Shown: positions 45,383-53,822 of the stretch, piece by piece
How the letters are laid out: each line of letters opens with the position of its first letter
Position numbering within the stretch: the first letter of the stretch is position 1
Source of the DNA: an uncultured Lachnospiraceae bacterium
Lineage (GTDB): Bacteria > Bacillota > Clostridia > Lachnospirales > Lachnospiraceae
NCBI GenBank assembly: GCA_910577045.1
Contig: CAJTLB010000003.1
Location: 1-64,000 of the forward strand
DNA: 64,000 bases
Direction: 5' to 3'
The notes under the pieces: generated by a model
What the model saw: only the letters and a program-made list of their open reading frames with translations
Told to the model about the DNA's origin: nothing
The model's database searches: none
Made by a program: the position numbers and the translations under genes

Positions 45383-47650
45383 ATGAAAGCAGGCGAACAT
45401 CTGAAAAAGACCGTAAAGGAGCTGTATGGAAAAGAACTCCCCATGGCAGATAATAAGGAATTATATAACAGCCTCCTTGCAATGACAAAAGAGCTGCTCG
45501 CAGAGAAGCCGGAAATTAGTGGGAAAAAGAAAGTTTATTATATTTCAATGGAATTTTTAATAGGGAAATTGCTTGCTAATAATTTAATTAACCTTGGGAT
45601 TTATGAAGAAATTGCGGCGGTATTAAAAGAAAATGGAAAGGAATTGGCTTTTATTGAAGAAGAGGAACCAGAGCCTTCTTTGGGGAATGGCGGGCTTGGA
45701 AGGCTTGCCGCTTGTTTTTTAGATTCCATAGCAACGCTTGGCTTGCCAGGAGATGGGATAGGGCTTAACTATCACTTTGGGTTATTTTACCAGAAATTTG
45801 TGGATAAGCTTCAATGTGCAAAAAAGAATGATTGGATAGAGGAAAATTCTTGGCTGAAAAAAACCGGGCTTACTTTCCCTGTATTTTTTGGGAAAAAGAA
45901 AGTAACGGCCTGCCTTTATGATATTGATGTAATAGGTTATAAAAATGGAAAAAATAAATTACATTTATTTGATATAGAGACAGTAGATGAAGATTTAGTA
46001 CAAACAGGGATTTCTTTTGATAAAAAGGCAGTTGATAAAAATTTAACCTTATTTTTATATCCAGATGATTCTGATAAAGATGGAAGCCTGCTTCGTATAT
46101 ACCAGCAATATTTTATGGTAAGCAGCGGGGCGCAGCTTATTTTAAGGGAGGTTAAAGAAAAAGGATATGATCTGCATAAATTAAATGAGCATGTGGCAAT
46201 CCAGATTAATGATACGCATCCAACTATGGTAATTCCCGAATTAATCCGTATTTTTACGGAACAAGAAGGTTTTTCCTTTGATGAGGCTGTTGGAATAGTA
46301 GAAAAGACATGTGCTTATACAAACCACACGATTCTTGCCGAGGCATTAGAAAAATGGCAAGTAGCAGACTTAGAGCAGGTCGTGCCGCAGCTTATGCCAA
46401 TTATCCAAAAATTAGATAAAAGGGTAAGGGCACATTTTAAAGAGGAAGAAGTCCAAATTATTGATAAAAACAAGCTTGTGCATATGGCACATATTGATAT
46501 TCACTATGGGTTTTCTGTAAATGGGGTAGCGGCTATCCATACAGATATACTAAAGAATACCGAACTAAAGGCTTTTTATCAGATATATCCAGAGAAATTT
46601 AATAATAAAACAAATGGGATTACGTTCCGAAGGTGGCTATTGTCTTGTAACCAGGAATTGACAAAATTAATTAGCAGCTTAATAGGGGAAGGGTTTAAAA
46701 AAGATGCGAGGGAGATGGAAAAATTATTAGCATTTCAAGAAGATGGCCATGTATTAGATCAAATAGAAGAAGTTAAAAAAAGTAAAAAATGCCAATTAGT
46801 AGAATATATTAAGGAAAAAGAGGGTATAGATTTAAATCCAGATTCCATTTTTGACATACAAGTAAAACGTTTACATGAGTATAAACGGCAGCAGATGAAC
46901 GTTTTATATATTATCCATAAATATTTGGAGGTTAAAAAAGGAAAAAAACCTGTAAGGCCATTGACGTTTATTTTTGGTGCAAAGGCAGCCCCTGCATATA
47001 CGATAGCGCAGGATATTATCCATTTACTTTTGGTAATGCAGGAGATTATTAACCAAGATATCCAAGTTAGCCGATATATGAAACTGGTAATGGTGGAAAA
47101 TTATAATGTTACTTATGCAGAAAAATTGATTCCTGCCTGTGATATATCAGAACAAATTTCGTTAGCATCGAAAGAAGCTTCTGGCACAGGCAATATGAAG
47201 TTTATGCTAAATGGCGCTGTAACGCTTGGGACAATGGATGGGGCTAATGTAGAAATCTATGATTTAGTAGGGAAAGAAAATATTTATGTATTTGGGGAAG
47301 ATTCTGAGTCAATTATTAAACATTATAAGAAAAAGGATTATATCCCAAAAGAATATTATAAAAAGAGCCCAATTATAAAAGAAGCAGTAGATTTTATAGT
47401 AGGCAAAGAAACAATGGCAGTTGGGCATAAAGAAAACCTAGAACGGTTATATAAAGAATTTTTAAATAAAGATTGGTTTATGACATTATTGGATTTAGAA
47501 GATTATATAAAAGTAAAAGACAAAGCATTTGAGGAATATGAGGATAGGGGTGGATGGAAAAAGAAAATGCTTGTCAATATTGCAAAAGCAGGGTTCTTTT
47601 CATCAGATAGGACAATAGCAGAGTATAATAGGGATATTTGGCATTTATAA
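45383..47650 (+). CDS. glgP: Glycogen/starch/alpha-glucan phosphorylase
   Basis: A 755-residue PLP enzyme that releases glucose-1-phosphate from alpha-1,4-glucans. The N-terminal half has EPEPSLGNGGLGRLAAC and the late part the PLP-lysine block EASGTGNMKFMLNGA followed by LGTMDGANVEI. IFDIQVKRLHEYKRQQ is also conserved. It is shorter than E. coli GlgP (about 815) mainly in N-terminal and loop regions, as usual for related clostridia. No other glycogen genes adjoin it. Confidence 0.95.
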   Translation: MKAGEHLKKTVKELYGKELPMADNKELYNSLLAMTKELLAEKPEISGKKKVYYISMEFLIGKLLANNLINLGIYEEIAAVLKENGKELAFIEEEEPEPSLGNGGLGRLAACFLDSIATLGLPGDGIGLNYHFGLFYQKFVDKLQCAKKNDWIEENSWLKKTGLTFPVFFGKKKVTACLYDIDVIGYKNGKNKLHLFDIETVDEDLVQTGISFDKKAVDKNLTLFLYPDDSDKDGSLLRIYQQYFMVSSGAQLILREVKEKGYDLHKLNEHVAIQINDTHPTMVIPELIRIFTEQEGFSFDEAVGIVEKTCAYTNHTILAEALEKWQVADLEQVVPQLMPIIQKLDKRVRAHFKEEEVQIIDKNKLVHMAHIDIHYGFSVNGVAAIHTDILKNTELKAFYQIYPEKFNNKTNGITFRRWLLSCNQELTKLISSLIGEGFKKDAREMEKLLAFQEDGHVLDQIEEVKKSKKCQLVEYIKEKEGIDLNPDSIFDIQVKRLHEYKRQQMNVLYIIHKYLEVKKGKKPVRPLTFIFGAKAAPAYTIAQDIIHLLLVMQEIINQDIQVSRYMKLVMVENYNVTYAEKLIPACDISEQISLASKEASGTGNMKFMLNGAVTLGTMDGANVEIYDLVGKENIYVFGEDSESIIKHYKKKDYIPKEYYKKSPIIKEAVDFIVGKETMAVGHKENLERLYKEFLNKDWFMTLLDLEDYIKVKDKAFEEYEDRGGWKKKMLVNIAKAGFFSSDRTIAEYNRDIWHL

Positions 47651-47656
47651 AAAAAG

Positions 47657-47698
47657 CCCCTTTGCAGAATATTATTTAGTAGCTGCAAAGGGGTTTTT
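47657..47698. terminator. Bidirectional terminator between glgP and PepSY lipoprotein gene
   Basis: CCCCTTTGCAG (47657-47667), 15-base loop, CTGCAAAGGGG (47683-47693), then TTTTT; the left flank is AAAAAAAG, so it works in both directions. Confidence 0.88.
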
Positions 47699-47699
47699 A

Positions 47700-48557
47700 T
47701 TAATGGTTTTGTAGTTTGGCTTCCCATTCTATGATGCCGCCGCTGTAAGCATCTATTTTAAATTCATATTTTATATTATTATATATAAGGGAGCCTTCAT
47801 ACTCGAACCGTCCGTCATCTTCATCTAATTCTATAAAAATATGTTCTGCTAATGCTTGTGGGACACGATCCAATACAGCTTGTTTTGCTTGTGCCTCGCT
47901 TATCATACCAGTATTAGGGCTAGGGGCTTGTAGATAAAGAGACTCTGCATTATAATCAAAACTGATAACTGTGCCGTCTGCTGCATTGATTTTATAGTCG
48001 TATTCTACCCCTGATAAAGTAGTAAATTCTACTTCAAATATTTGTTTCCCATGTTCGTATTCTGTGTCTGTTTCACTAGAAGAAACTTCATTAGCACTAA
48101 TTCCTGCATGGGTAAGGGCGATAGATAGTGCAGTATTTGCATCTATATTCTCTGCTATAGGAGCAGAAGGTAGAATAGTGGATGTTTCTGGAGGTAAATA
48201 AACAGGTGTTTCTTGTATAGTAAAAGATGTTTCATTTTCTACTAGGCTGGTAGTTGCTTGGGTAAGAGGGTTATGGCTTTCTTCTATTATTAAGCCAGTA
48301 AGGGCATCAATAGCATATCTATGCTCTGTCCCATTTTCTGTAAATACAATTTGATAAAAAAAGGCCCCATTTTTATTGTCTAAGCCGGCTGTGCTAAAAG
48401 CAGCTTGGTTAGCAGGGACATCAGCCGCTTTTAAAGCGGCTGTTTTTGCGGCATCAATGCCAATATAATCTGCCATAGAAGAAGCAGGCTGTTTTTTACA
48501 GGAAGTAATAAGTAAAATACTAAATAAAATAGGAATTATATATTTTTTTGATTTCAT
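47700..48557 (-). CDS. PepSY-repeat lipoprotein
   Basis: A 285-residue lipoprotein with signal peptide MKSKKYIIPILFSILLITSC (lipobox LITSC). Three PepSY repeats follow, near residues 30-95, 130-195 and 215-283, each ending in a YEFKIDAxxGxII-type strand. Start: M at 48557 (AAAGGA nine bases upstream) gives a normal signal; M at 48575 would overlap the kinase stop as ATGA. It is third in the response regulator-kinase-PepSY operon, which suggests a surface sensor or modulator for the kinase. Confidence 0.82.
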   Translation of the reverse strand: MKSKKYIIPILFSILLITSCKKQPASSMADYIGIDAAKTAALKAADVPANQAAFSTAGLDNKNGAFFYQIVFTENGTEHRYAIDALTGLIIEESHNPLTQATTSLVENETSFTIQETPVYLPPETSTILPSAPIAENIDANTALSIALTHAGISANEVSSSETDTEYEHGKQIFEVEFTTLSGVEYDYKINAADGTVISFDYNAESLYLQAPSPNTGMISEAQAKQAVLDRVPQALAEHIFIELDEDDGRFEYEGSLIYNNIKYEFKIDAYSGGIIEWEAKLQNH

Positions 48558-48571
48558 GGAAGATAGTCCTT

Positions 48572-49924
48572 TCATTGCTTAATAGGAAGTGTTATAGTAA
48601 AGCAGCTTCCATATCCAAACGTGCTAGTTACTGTTATAGTGCCATGGTGGAGCAGGATAATCTGGTGCGCCATAGATAATCCCAAGCCTATTCCAGAATT
48701 CGAATCCCGGGATGGATTGACTTGATAAAAACGCTGCCAGATTTTGTCTAAGTGCTGAGGTGCTATCCCAATTCCATTATCTTCAATTTCTAATGTAATC
48801 ATGGTATTTGTGGCAGATAGCCTTAAGAAAATGGTGCCGTTTTCTTTTCCATATTTCCTAGCATTGTCTAATAGATTAGTGATTACTCTGGAAATTAAGA
48901 AGGGATCAGCATAAAGTGTAATATTTTCTTCTATTTGGGTGATTATAGAAATTCCTCGGTATTTTGTATCTTGTTCTTCACAGAGAATAGAAACCATTTC
49001 GCTTAAATGAATAAATTCCATCTGAAGCTTTTGTGTGCCAAGTTCAAGCCTAGTAATATCTAATAGCCGTTCAATAAGGAGGGACATTTTCTGTGCCTGC
49101 CTATCTATAACTTCAATTGCTTCTTGATAGTCAGAAATAGTATCTGCATGTTTTTTTGCATAACTGCATTGTGCTAGAATAACGGCAGTAGGAGTCCTAA
49201 GTTCATGGGAAGCATCGGAAGTGAATTGTTTTTCGGCTTCAAAGGATTGTTCTAATCTTTCAAACATATGATCAAAAGAATTTGCCAGTCTGCTTATCTC
49301 GTCTTTCCCAATAGGAAGGCCAATACGTTTGGTTAAATCTTTTCCTTCACTAATAGCCCCAGCGGCATTTGTAATTTGAGAAATTGGTTCTAAGTTTTTC
49401 TTAGTTATATAATATCCGCCAATAGCGGCTGAAAAAATGAAAAAAGGAAGAAGGGAAAGAAACACAATAAAAATACTACCCAGTGTCTTTGCAGTGTTGG
49501 GGCTTTGAAGCACGCCCCTCAGCCATAAACCATCTTCCCAGCCAGATGGGATCCAAAAGTCTAAAATATAAAAGCCATTTTCCCCACCAGAGACATATCT
49601 AGCCATACCATTGTTTAGTTCTGTATCAATAGGAAAATTAGGAGGCGCCTGCCCAGAATAAAGTATTTTATTACTTCCATAAATAAGGAAATATACATTA
49701 TTATGGTAAAAGGTAAAATCTGGTGAAATACTTAATTTACCATCAATTAATGCTAGTTCTGTAACATTAGCCCTTACTGTTAAAGAGAGGGTTTGAAAGG
49801 CTTCTTTTTGTGCTACTTTACTACTAATTGCAAGGATAAGCACCAAACAAACAGCAGCTATTAACACCATAAAGCAAGTAAACCAGAGGGTAAGCTTTAG
49901 TTTAATAGAAAGATGGTGTTTCAT
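48572..49924 (-). CDS. Membrane sensor histidine kinase (OmpR-system type)
   Basis: A 450-residue kinase: transmembrane helix about 12-32, extracellular region of about 115 residues, second helix about 152-172, HAMP, then HisKA with FTSDASHELRTPTAVI and HATPase with DNARKYGKENG, DNGIGIAPQHLDKIWQRFY and GIGLGLSMAHQI. ATG 49924 overlaps the regulator stop (ATGA), with AAAGGAGG upstream. It is the partner of the regulator at 49921-50595. Confidence 0.92.
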   Translation of the reverse strand: MKHHLSIKLKLTLWFTCFMVLIAAVCLVLILAISSKVAQKEAFQTLSLTVRANVTELALIDGKLSISPDFTFYHNNVYFLIYGSNKILYSGQAPPNFPIDTELNNGMARYVSGGENGFYILDFWIPSGWEDGLWLRGVLQSPNTAKTLGSIFIVFLSLLPFFIFSAAIGGYYITKKNLEPISQITNAAGAISEGKDLTKRIGLPIGKDEISRLANSFDHMFERLEQSFEAEKQFTSDASHELRTPTAVILAQCSYAKKHADTISDYQEAIEVIDRQAQKMSLLIERLLDITRLELGTQKLQMEFIHLSEMVSILCEEQDTKYRGISIITQIEENITLYADPFLISRVITNLLDNARKYGKENGTIFLRLSATNTMITLEIEDNGIGIAPQHLDKIWQRFYQVNPSRDSNSGIGLGLSMAHQIILLHHGTITVTSTFGYGSCFTITLPIKQ

Positions 49925-50595
49925 AGATCCTCCTTTAACATCCAGCCAGAGCCCCATATGGTATGTATTAGTTTTTTAGAATGTCCGCCATCTATTTTTT
50001 TCCGAAGGTAACTAATGTATACATCTACAATATTAGAGCCACCATTGTAACCATAGTTCCAAATATGGGATTCTATCTTTTCCCTAGAAAGTACAATTCC
50101 AGGGTTCATACACAAATATTCTAATATGGCATATTCTTTGGAAGAGAGATCTACCACCTTTCCAGACCTAGATACTGTATGGGTACTAATATCCAATTCT
50201 AGCTCACCAATAGTAATAATACTAGATGTATGTTGGGTGTATTTTCTGGTAATAGAACGGACACGTGCTAAAAGCTCATCAAAGTCAAAGGGCTTAATTA
50301 AATAATCGTCTGCCCCTGAATCTAATCCAGTTACCCGGTCAGAAATACTGTCGCGGGCTGTTAATAGCATAACAGGAAGATTTTTGTTTTTCTTCCGAAG
50401 TGTTTTTAGGACTTCAAGCCCATCTTTTTTAGGCATCATAATGTCTAAGATAGCAGCATCATATTCTGTATTCTCTAGATAGTATAAAGCTTCTTCGCCG
50501 TCAATGCAGGAATCTACGCTATACCCTTCTTTTTCAAGGGTACGGACAATAAGGCGGTTAAGGTCTCGTTCGTCTTCAGCAATTAAAATTCTCAT
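49921..50595 (-). CDS. OmpR/PhoB-family response regulator
   Basis: A 224-residue regulator. The receiver (1-118) has acidic pocket EDE, Asp in ILDIMMPKKDG and Lys in LIKPFDF. The C-terminal winged helix (125-222) has LSSKEYAILEYL and VDVYISYLRKKID. It is first in the regulator-kinase-PepSY operon and is divergent from a secreted PepSY gene. The 11-base direct repeat at 50677-50693 is a possible binding site. Confidence 0.94.
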   Translation of the reverse strand: MRILIAEDERDLNRLIVRTLEKEGYSVDSCIDGEEALYYLENTEYDAAILDIMMPKKDGLEVLKTLRKKNKNLPVMLLTARDSISDRVTGLDSGADDYLIKPFDFDELLARVRSITRKYTQHTSSIITIGELELDISTHTVSRSGKVVDLSSKEYAILEYLCMNPGIVLSREKIESHIWNYGYNGGSNIVDVYISYLRKKIDGGHSKKLIHTIWGSGWMLKEDL

Positions 50596-50676
50596 TTATT
50601 ACCTCGTTTCTGTGGAAATGGGAATAGATTGTAGTACTTAAAATTATTATATACAAAAATAAAAAAAATTGAAGTT

Positions 50677-50693
50677 TTTAATGTTTTTTTAAT
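50677..50693 (+). promoter_or_regulatory. Direct repeat, possible OmpR-type regulator site
   Basis: TTTAAT at 50677-50682 and at 50688-50693, exactly 11 bases apart, inside a T-rich strand, about 10-15 bases before a possible -10 (TATGCT, 50704-50709). OmpR/PhoB-type activators commonly bind such 11-base repeats just upstream of the -10. The AT-rich context makes chance possible. Confidence 0.4.
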
Positions 50694-50746
50694 AATTTTA
50701 TTTTATGCTGTTTGTATTAGAAAAAATAGAAATGGAGGCATATAAA

Positions 50747-51517
50747 ATGAAAAAACAATTTACTATATCCGCTTTATTATTGGCAGCAGGAGTACTTTTT
50801 GCAACAACGGCACCAAATGTTTTTGCTGCACAAGTAACAGAGGAAAGGGCAAAAGCGATCGCACTTGATAATGCAGGGGTAAAAGAAACAGATATTCCAT
50901 ATATAAAGACAGAAATGGATTATGAAGATGGCAGGCAGATTTATGAGGTGGAGTTTTGGACAAAAGAGAATAAGAAATATGAATATGAGATTAAAGCAGA
51001 AGACGGGATAATTTTAAAGATAGAATACAAGTGGAAACAGCCTGTATCTGCGGGAAATGCACAAAATGGCACAGGGGTTACGCTCGATCAGGCTAAGGAA
51101 AGCATATTGGCGCATACAGGGCAGAAGGCAGAAAATGTTACTTATGTAAAAGAAAAATTAGATTATGAAGATAATAGGCAAGTTTATGAAGTTGAATTTT
51201 ATACAACAAATGAAAAATGGTATAAATATGAAATAGATGTTTTATCAGGAAGTATTGTAAAGTGGGAATATGATGCAGAAAAATATGCGGTTTGGAAGGA
51301 AATGAATCAAAGTTTAGAAGGGGTAAAGACTTCGGCATTGAAAATGGCAGGGCTTTCGGCAGATAATAATGTACTATGGGGAGAAATAGAACAGGATTAT
51401 GAGGATGGGCAGTTAATTTATGAAGGAAAGTTTTATTATAATGCTATGGAATATGAATTTGAAATAAATGCAGATGGAGTAGTAATTGATTGGGAAGTGG
51501 AAAGTATTTATGATTGA
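50747..51517 (+). CDS. Secreted PepSY-repeat protein
   Basis: A 256-residue protein with signal peptide (residues 1-28, likely cut after NVFAA). Three PepSY repeats have the recurring phrase DYEDxRQxYEVEF or a close variant (DYEDGQLIYEGKF in the last). There is no lipobox and no anchor. It is acidic. ATG 50747 is chosen because GGAGG lies upstream and it begins the signal. It is divergent from the response regulator, so it is probably a target of that system. Confidence 0.83.
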   Translation: MKKQFTISALLLAAGVLFATTAPNVFAAQVTEERAKAIALDNAGVKETDIPYIKTEMDYEDGRQIYEVEFWTKENKKYEYEIKAEDGIILKIEYKWKQPVSAGNAQNGTGVTLDQAKESILAHTGQKAENVTYVKEKLDYEDNRQVYEVEFYTTNEKWYKYEIDVLSGSIVKWEYDAEKYAVWKEMNQSLEGVKTSALKMAGLSADNNVLWGEIEQDYEDGQLIYEGKFYYNAMEYEFEINADGVVIDWEVESIYD

Positions 51518-51597
51518 TATAAAAAGAGAATAAAATAGCAAGTAGTGGGCGTGGCAATATATGCTTGCCTCCACAAGTGGTAATTTAAACATTATAT

Positions 51598-51642
51598 AAA
51601 CAATTTGGCTGGTACTAATTTGCCTGCCAAATTGTTTTTTTT
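51598..51642 (+). terminator. Terminator after secreted PepSY gene
   Basis: AACAATTTGGC and GCCAAATTGTT form a stem (core 51601-51609 and 51626-51634), followed by eight T. Confidence 0.85.
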
Positions 51643-51703
51643 GTAGTCGCTTATAAATAGTTTTAATTTATTTGCAGCAGTTAGGAACAAGGCAATTCCT
51701 TCC

Positions 51704-52447
51704 CTATTTAAGAGGAAAGGGAATCTTCACTGTTGATTGTTGAAATATTTGAAATAAACGTTTGCCTATCATTTGCTTTTCAATTCTTTGAAAATGATTA
51801 GATTGGAACTTTTGTGATTTGTCCGAACATATAGCAATTATTGTTTTATCTTTTATTATTGGTAAGAATTGGTCTAGTAAATTGATATTATCTTGAGTTT
51901 TGTCCTGCCATTTAACAAGATTCCCATATGGAACATCTGTAAATATAATATCTACTTTTAAATCTTGGTTATTAAATGGATTACTTGATAAAATATTCGT
52001 CTTAAATACTTTGTGTTTTATTTCATGTGTTGAATTTGTTAATATGCTTAATAAATTGGTTGCACTTTTCAAAGCTTCAGCATGTGAATTTTTATTATGT
52101 AATAATAGGTAATGGTTTAATTGTTGGATTCGTTGTTCAAGACCACTAATATTAAGCAGTGATAAATTTTCATTAGCAAGCTGTATGGCTTCATCACTTA
52201 TGTCAGAAGCTATTATGGTTTTTATTTGTCCAAAATTTAAAAATCCTAGTATTGTTAGTAAATATCCGCCACCACAACAAGGATCATAAATACAGATATT
52301 ATTAGGATTATCTAAATAATGTAAACATCTGCAAAATATTTCTTGTGCAAGCCTTATGGGGAAGTTTGGGTACCCTGCTTTATGGACAATAACTTTTCCA
52401 CTGGCTAAGTCTTTAAAATTCTTATTTTCACAATATTTGTATACCAC
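51704..52447 (-). CDS. AviRa-like 23S rRNA methyltransferase
   Basis: A 247-residue SAM-dependent methyltransferase. As recalled, the sequence pattern is that of AviRa from the avilamycin producer: FKDLASGKVIVHKAGYPNFP, then RLAQEIFCRCL, YDPCCGGGYLLT (SAM motif), IASD, and catalytic-type FTDVPYG. AviRa methylates G2535 of 23S rRNA and confers orthosomycin resistance. It starts at GTG 52447 with GGAGG nine bases upstream. It lies in an AT-rich accessory stretch beside a kinase remnant. Actual target and resistance are inference. Confidence 0.75.
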   Translation of the reverse strand: MVYKYCENKNFKDLASGKVIVHKAGYPNFPIRLAQEIFCRCLHYLDNPNNICIYDPCCGGGYLLTILGFLNFGQIKTIIASDISDEAIQLANENLSLLNISGLEQRIQQLNHYLLLHNKNSHAEALKSATNLLSILTNSTHEIKHKVFKTNILSSNPFNNQDLKVDIIFTDVPYGNLVKWQDKTQDNINLLDQFLPIIKDKTIIAICSDKSQKFQSNHFQRIEKQMIGKRLFQIFQQSTVKIPFPLK

Positions 52448-52557
52448 TTACATATTCCTCCATAACCCATTATAGAAGAACCAGACATTCCAATAGAATC
52501 TAATTCATATGTGTTAGTGCCTGTAATTGCCTGTATACATTTTGGTAGTATTATCAT
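52405..52557 (-). pseudogene. N-terminal remnant of an APH-fold kinase
   Basis: An ORF of 50 residues with a strong ribosome-binding site (GGAGG, five bases before ATG 52557). Its first 32 residues read LPKCIQAITG, YELDSIGMSGSSIM, matching the start of aminoglycoside phosphotransferase-type kinases, where the IGxSGS block begins the N-lobe. After residue about 33 the similarity ends and the frame stops inside the AviRa-like gene. It is either a truncated gene or now acts as a leader for that gene. Confidence 0.5.
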
Positions 52558-52880
52558 GTGATCCTCCAATGATAAGAAAAATTTGTAGCCTGCTTAGATA
52601 GATTTAATAGAAGGCGGTTTTTTGGAAAGGTAATTCGTATTTATAATAGATGAGATATATTGTTATTATAAAGAAAAAATAAAAAAAAGCAATTCTTATT
52701 GTTTAGAGGAATATTGTAAAGTATTGTTTTTTGAGTTAAACTATAATAAGGAAAATATAGTTTTTAGTTAGATTGTTTTTAATAACCAGATATATCCTTG
52801 ATATGAAAGAGGTGGAAGAACTAACATTTTGCATATTCCCGCATATAATACACCAGAGTACAATAAAGGAGTTATTATTA
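52558..52880. other. Divergent intergenic region between kinase remnant and GH25 lysozyme
   Basis: About 320 bases with no convincing gene. A minus-strand promoter is possible: -35 TTGCTT (complement 52687-52692), 16-base spacer, -10 TATAAT (complement 52665-52670), driving the remnant and the AviRa-like gene. On the plus strand a TATAAT at about 52742-52747 has no good -35. Confidence 0.5.
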
Positions 52881-53774
52881 ATGAAAAAAGGCATTGATAT
52901 ATCACATGTAAATGGCGTAATTGATTGGGAAAAGGTAAAGCCACAGATTGAATTTGCCATGATCCGGGCAGGGTATGGGAATAACAATATTGATGAAGCT
53001 TTTGAAGTAAATGCTTCGGCATGTGAGGCTTTAGGGATACCAATTGGATTATATTGGTTTTCTTATGCCTATACACCAGAAATGGCAAAAAAAGAGGCAA
53101 TAGACTGTATTAACCAGGCAAAAAAATACAATATTGAATACCCAATTGCATTTGACTTTGAATATGATTCAGTAAGGTATGCACAAGAAAATGGGGTTGC
53201 AATAACAAAAGAATTAGCGGTTGAATTAATGAAGGCATTTTGTAATGAAATTAAAAGAGTTGGATATCGCGTGGCGGTTTATACTAATAGGGATTTTTTA
53301 GAGAATTATTATACTCTGGAAGAAATAGGGAAACAAGATTATGAAATATGGTATGCACATTATTCAGAGGAAATGGAAAGAAAACAGGTTTCGCTTTGGC
53401 AATATAGTTCAGGTGGGCACATAGAGGGAATCAATGGAAGAGTAGATTTGGATTATTCTTTAGAGGATATAGTACCACCAACATATGGTTGGCAAAAACA
53501 AGATGGAAAATGGTGGTATAAACGTCCAGATGGTAGTTATCCAGCCTCAGCCTGGGAAAAAATAGATAATATATGGTATCATTTTGATGCGGATGGGTAT
53601 ATGCAGACAGGGTGGATTCAAGAGAAAGAAAAATGGTATTATTTAAAATCTTCTGGGGCAATGGCTTCTAATGAATTATTAACAGTAGAAAGCCCTGTGC
53701 ATGGGACAGAATTATATGCTTTTTCAACAGAAGGGCATATGATGTGCACAAATGAAAGAGGAGCATTAATTTAG
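52881..53774 (+). CDS. GH25 lysozyme with cell-wall-binding repeats
   Basis: A 297-residue muramidase. The GH25 domain (1-190) starts GIDISHVNGVIDWEKV and has the acidic pair in IAFDFEYDS; it ends with VDLDYS. C-terminal choline-binding-type repeats (about 197-275) show GWQKQDGKWWY, AWEKIDNIWYHFDADGYMQTGW. There is no signal peptide, as for phage-type endolysins released by holin, though no holin is nearby. ATG 52881 has AAAGGAG nine bases upstream. Confidence 0.9.
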   Translation: MKKGIDISHVNGVIDWEKVKPQIEFAMIRAGYGNNNIDEAFEVNASACEALGIPIGLYWFSYAYTPEMAKKEAIDCINQAKKYNIEYPIAFDFEYDSVRYAQENGVAITKELAVELMKAFCNEIKRVGYRVAVYTNRDFLENYYTLEEIGKQDYEIWYAHYSEEMERKQVSLWQYSSGGHIEGINGRVDLDYSLEDIVPPTYGWQKQDGKWWYKRPDGSYPASAWEKIDNIWYHFDADGYMQTGWIQEKEKWYYLKSSGAMASNELLTVESPVHGTELYAFSTEGHMMCTNERGALI

Positions 53775-53789
53775 ATAGAAAAGGAATAA

Positions 53790-53822
53790 AAAGGATGCAG
53801 CCTTATGGCTTGCATCCTTTAC
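53790..53822 (-). terminator. Terminator overlapping the end of the MBL-fold gene
   Basis: On the minus strand AAAGGATGCAAGCC (53807-53820) pairs with GGCTGCATCCTTT (53790-53802), followed by TTTATT. The left arm contains the last codons of the gene, so stem and coding sequence are shared. In the plus direction it can end the lysozyme transcript. Confidence 0.75.
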
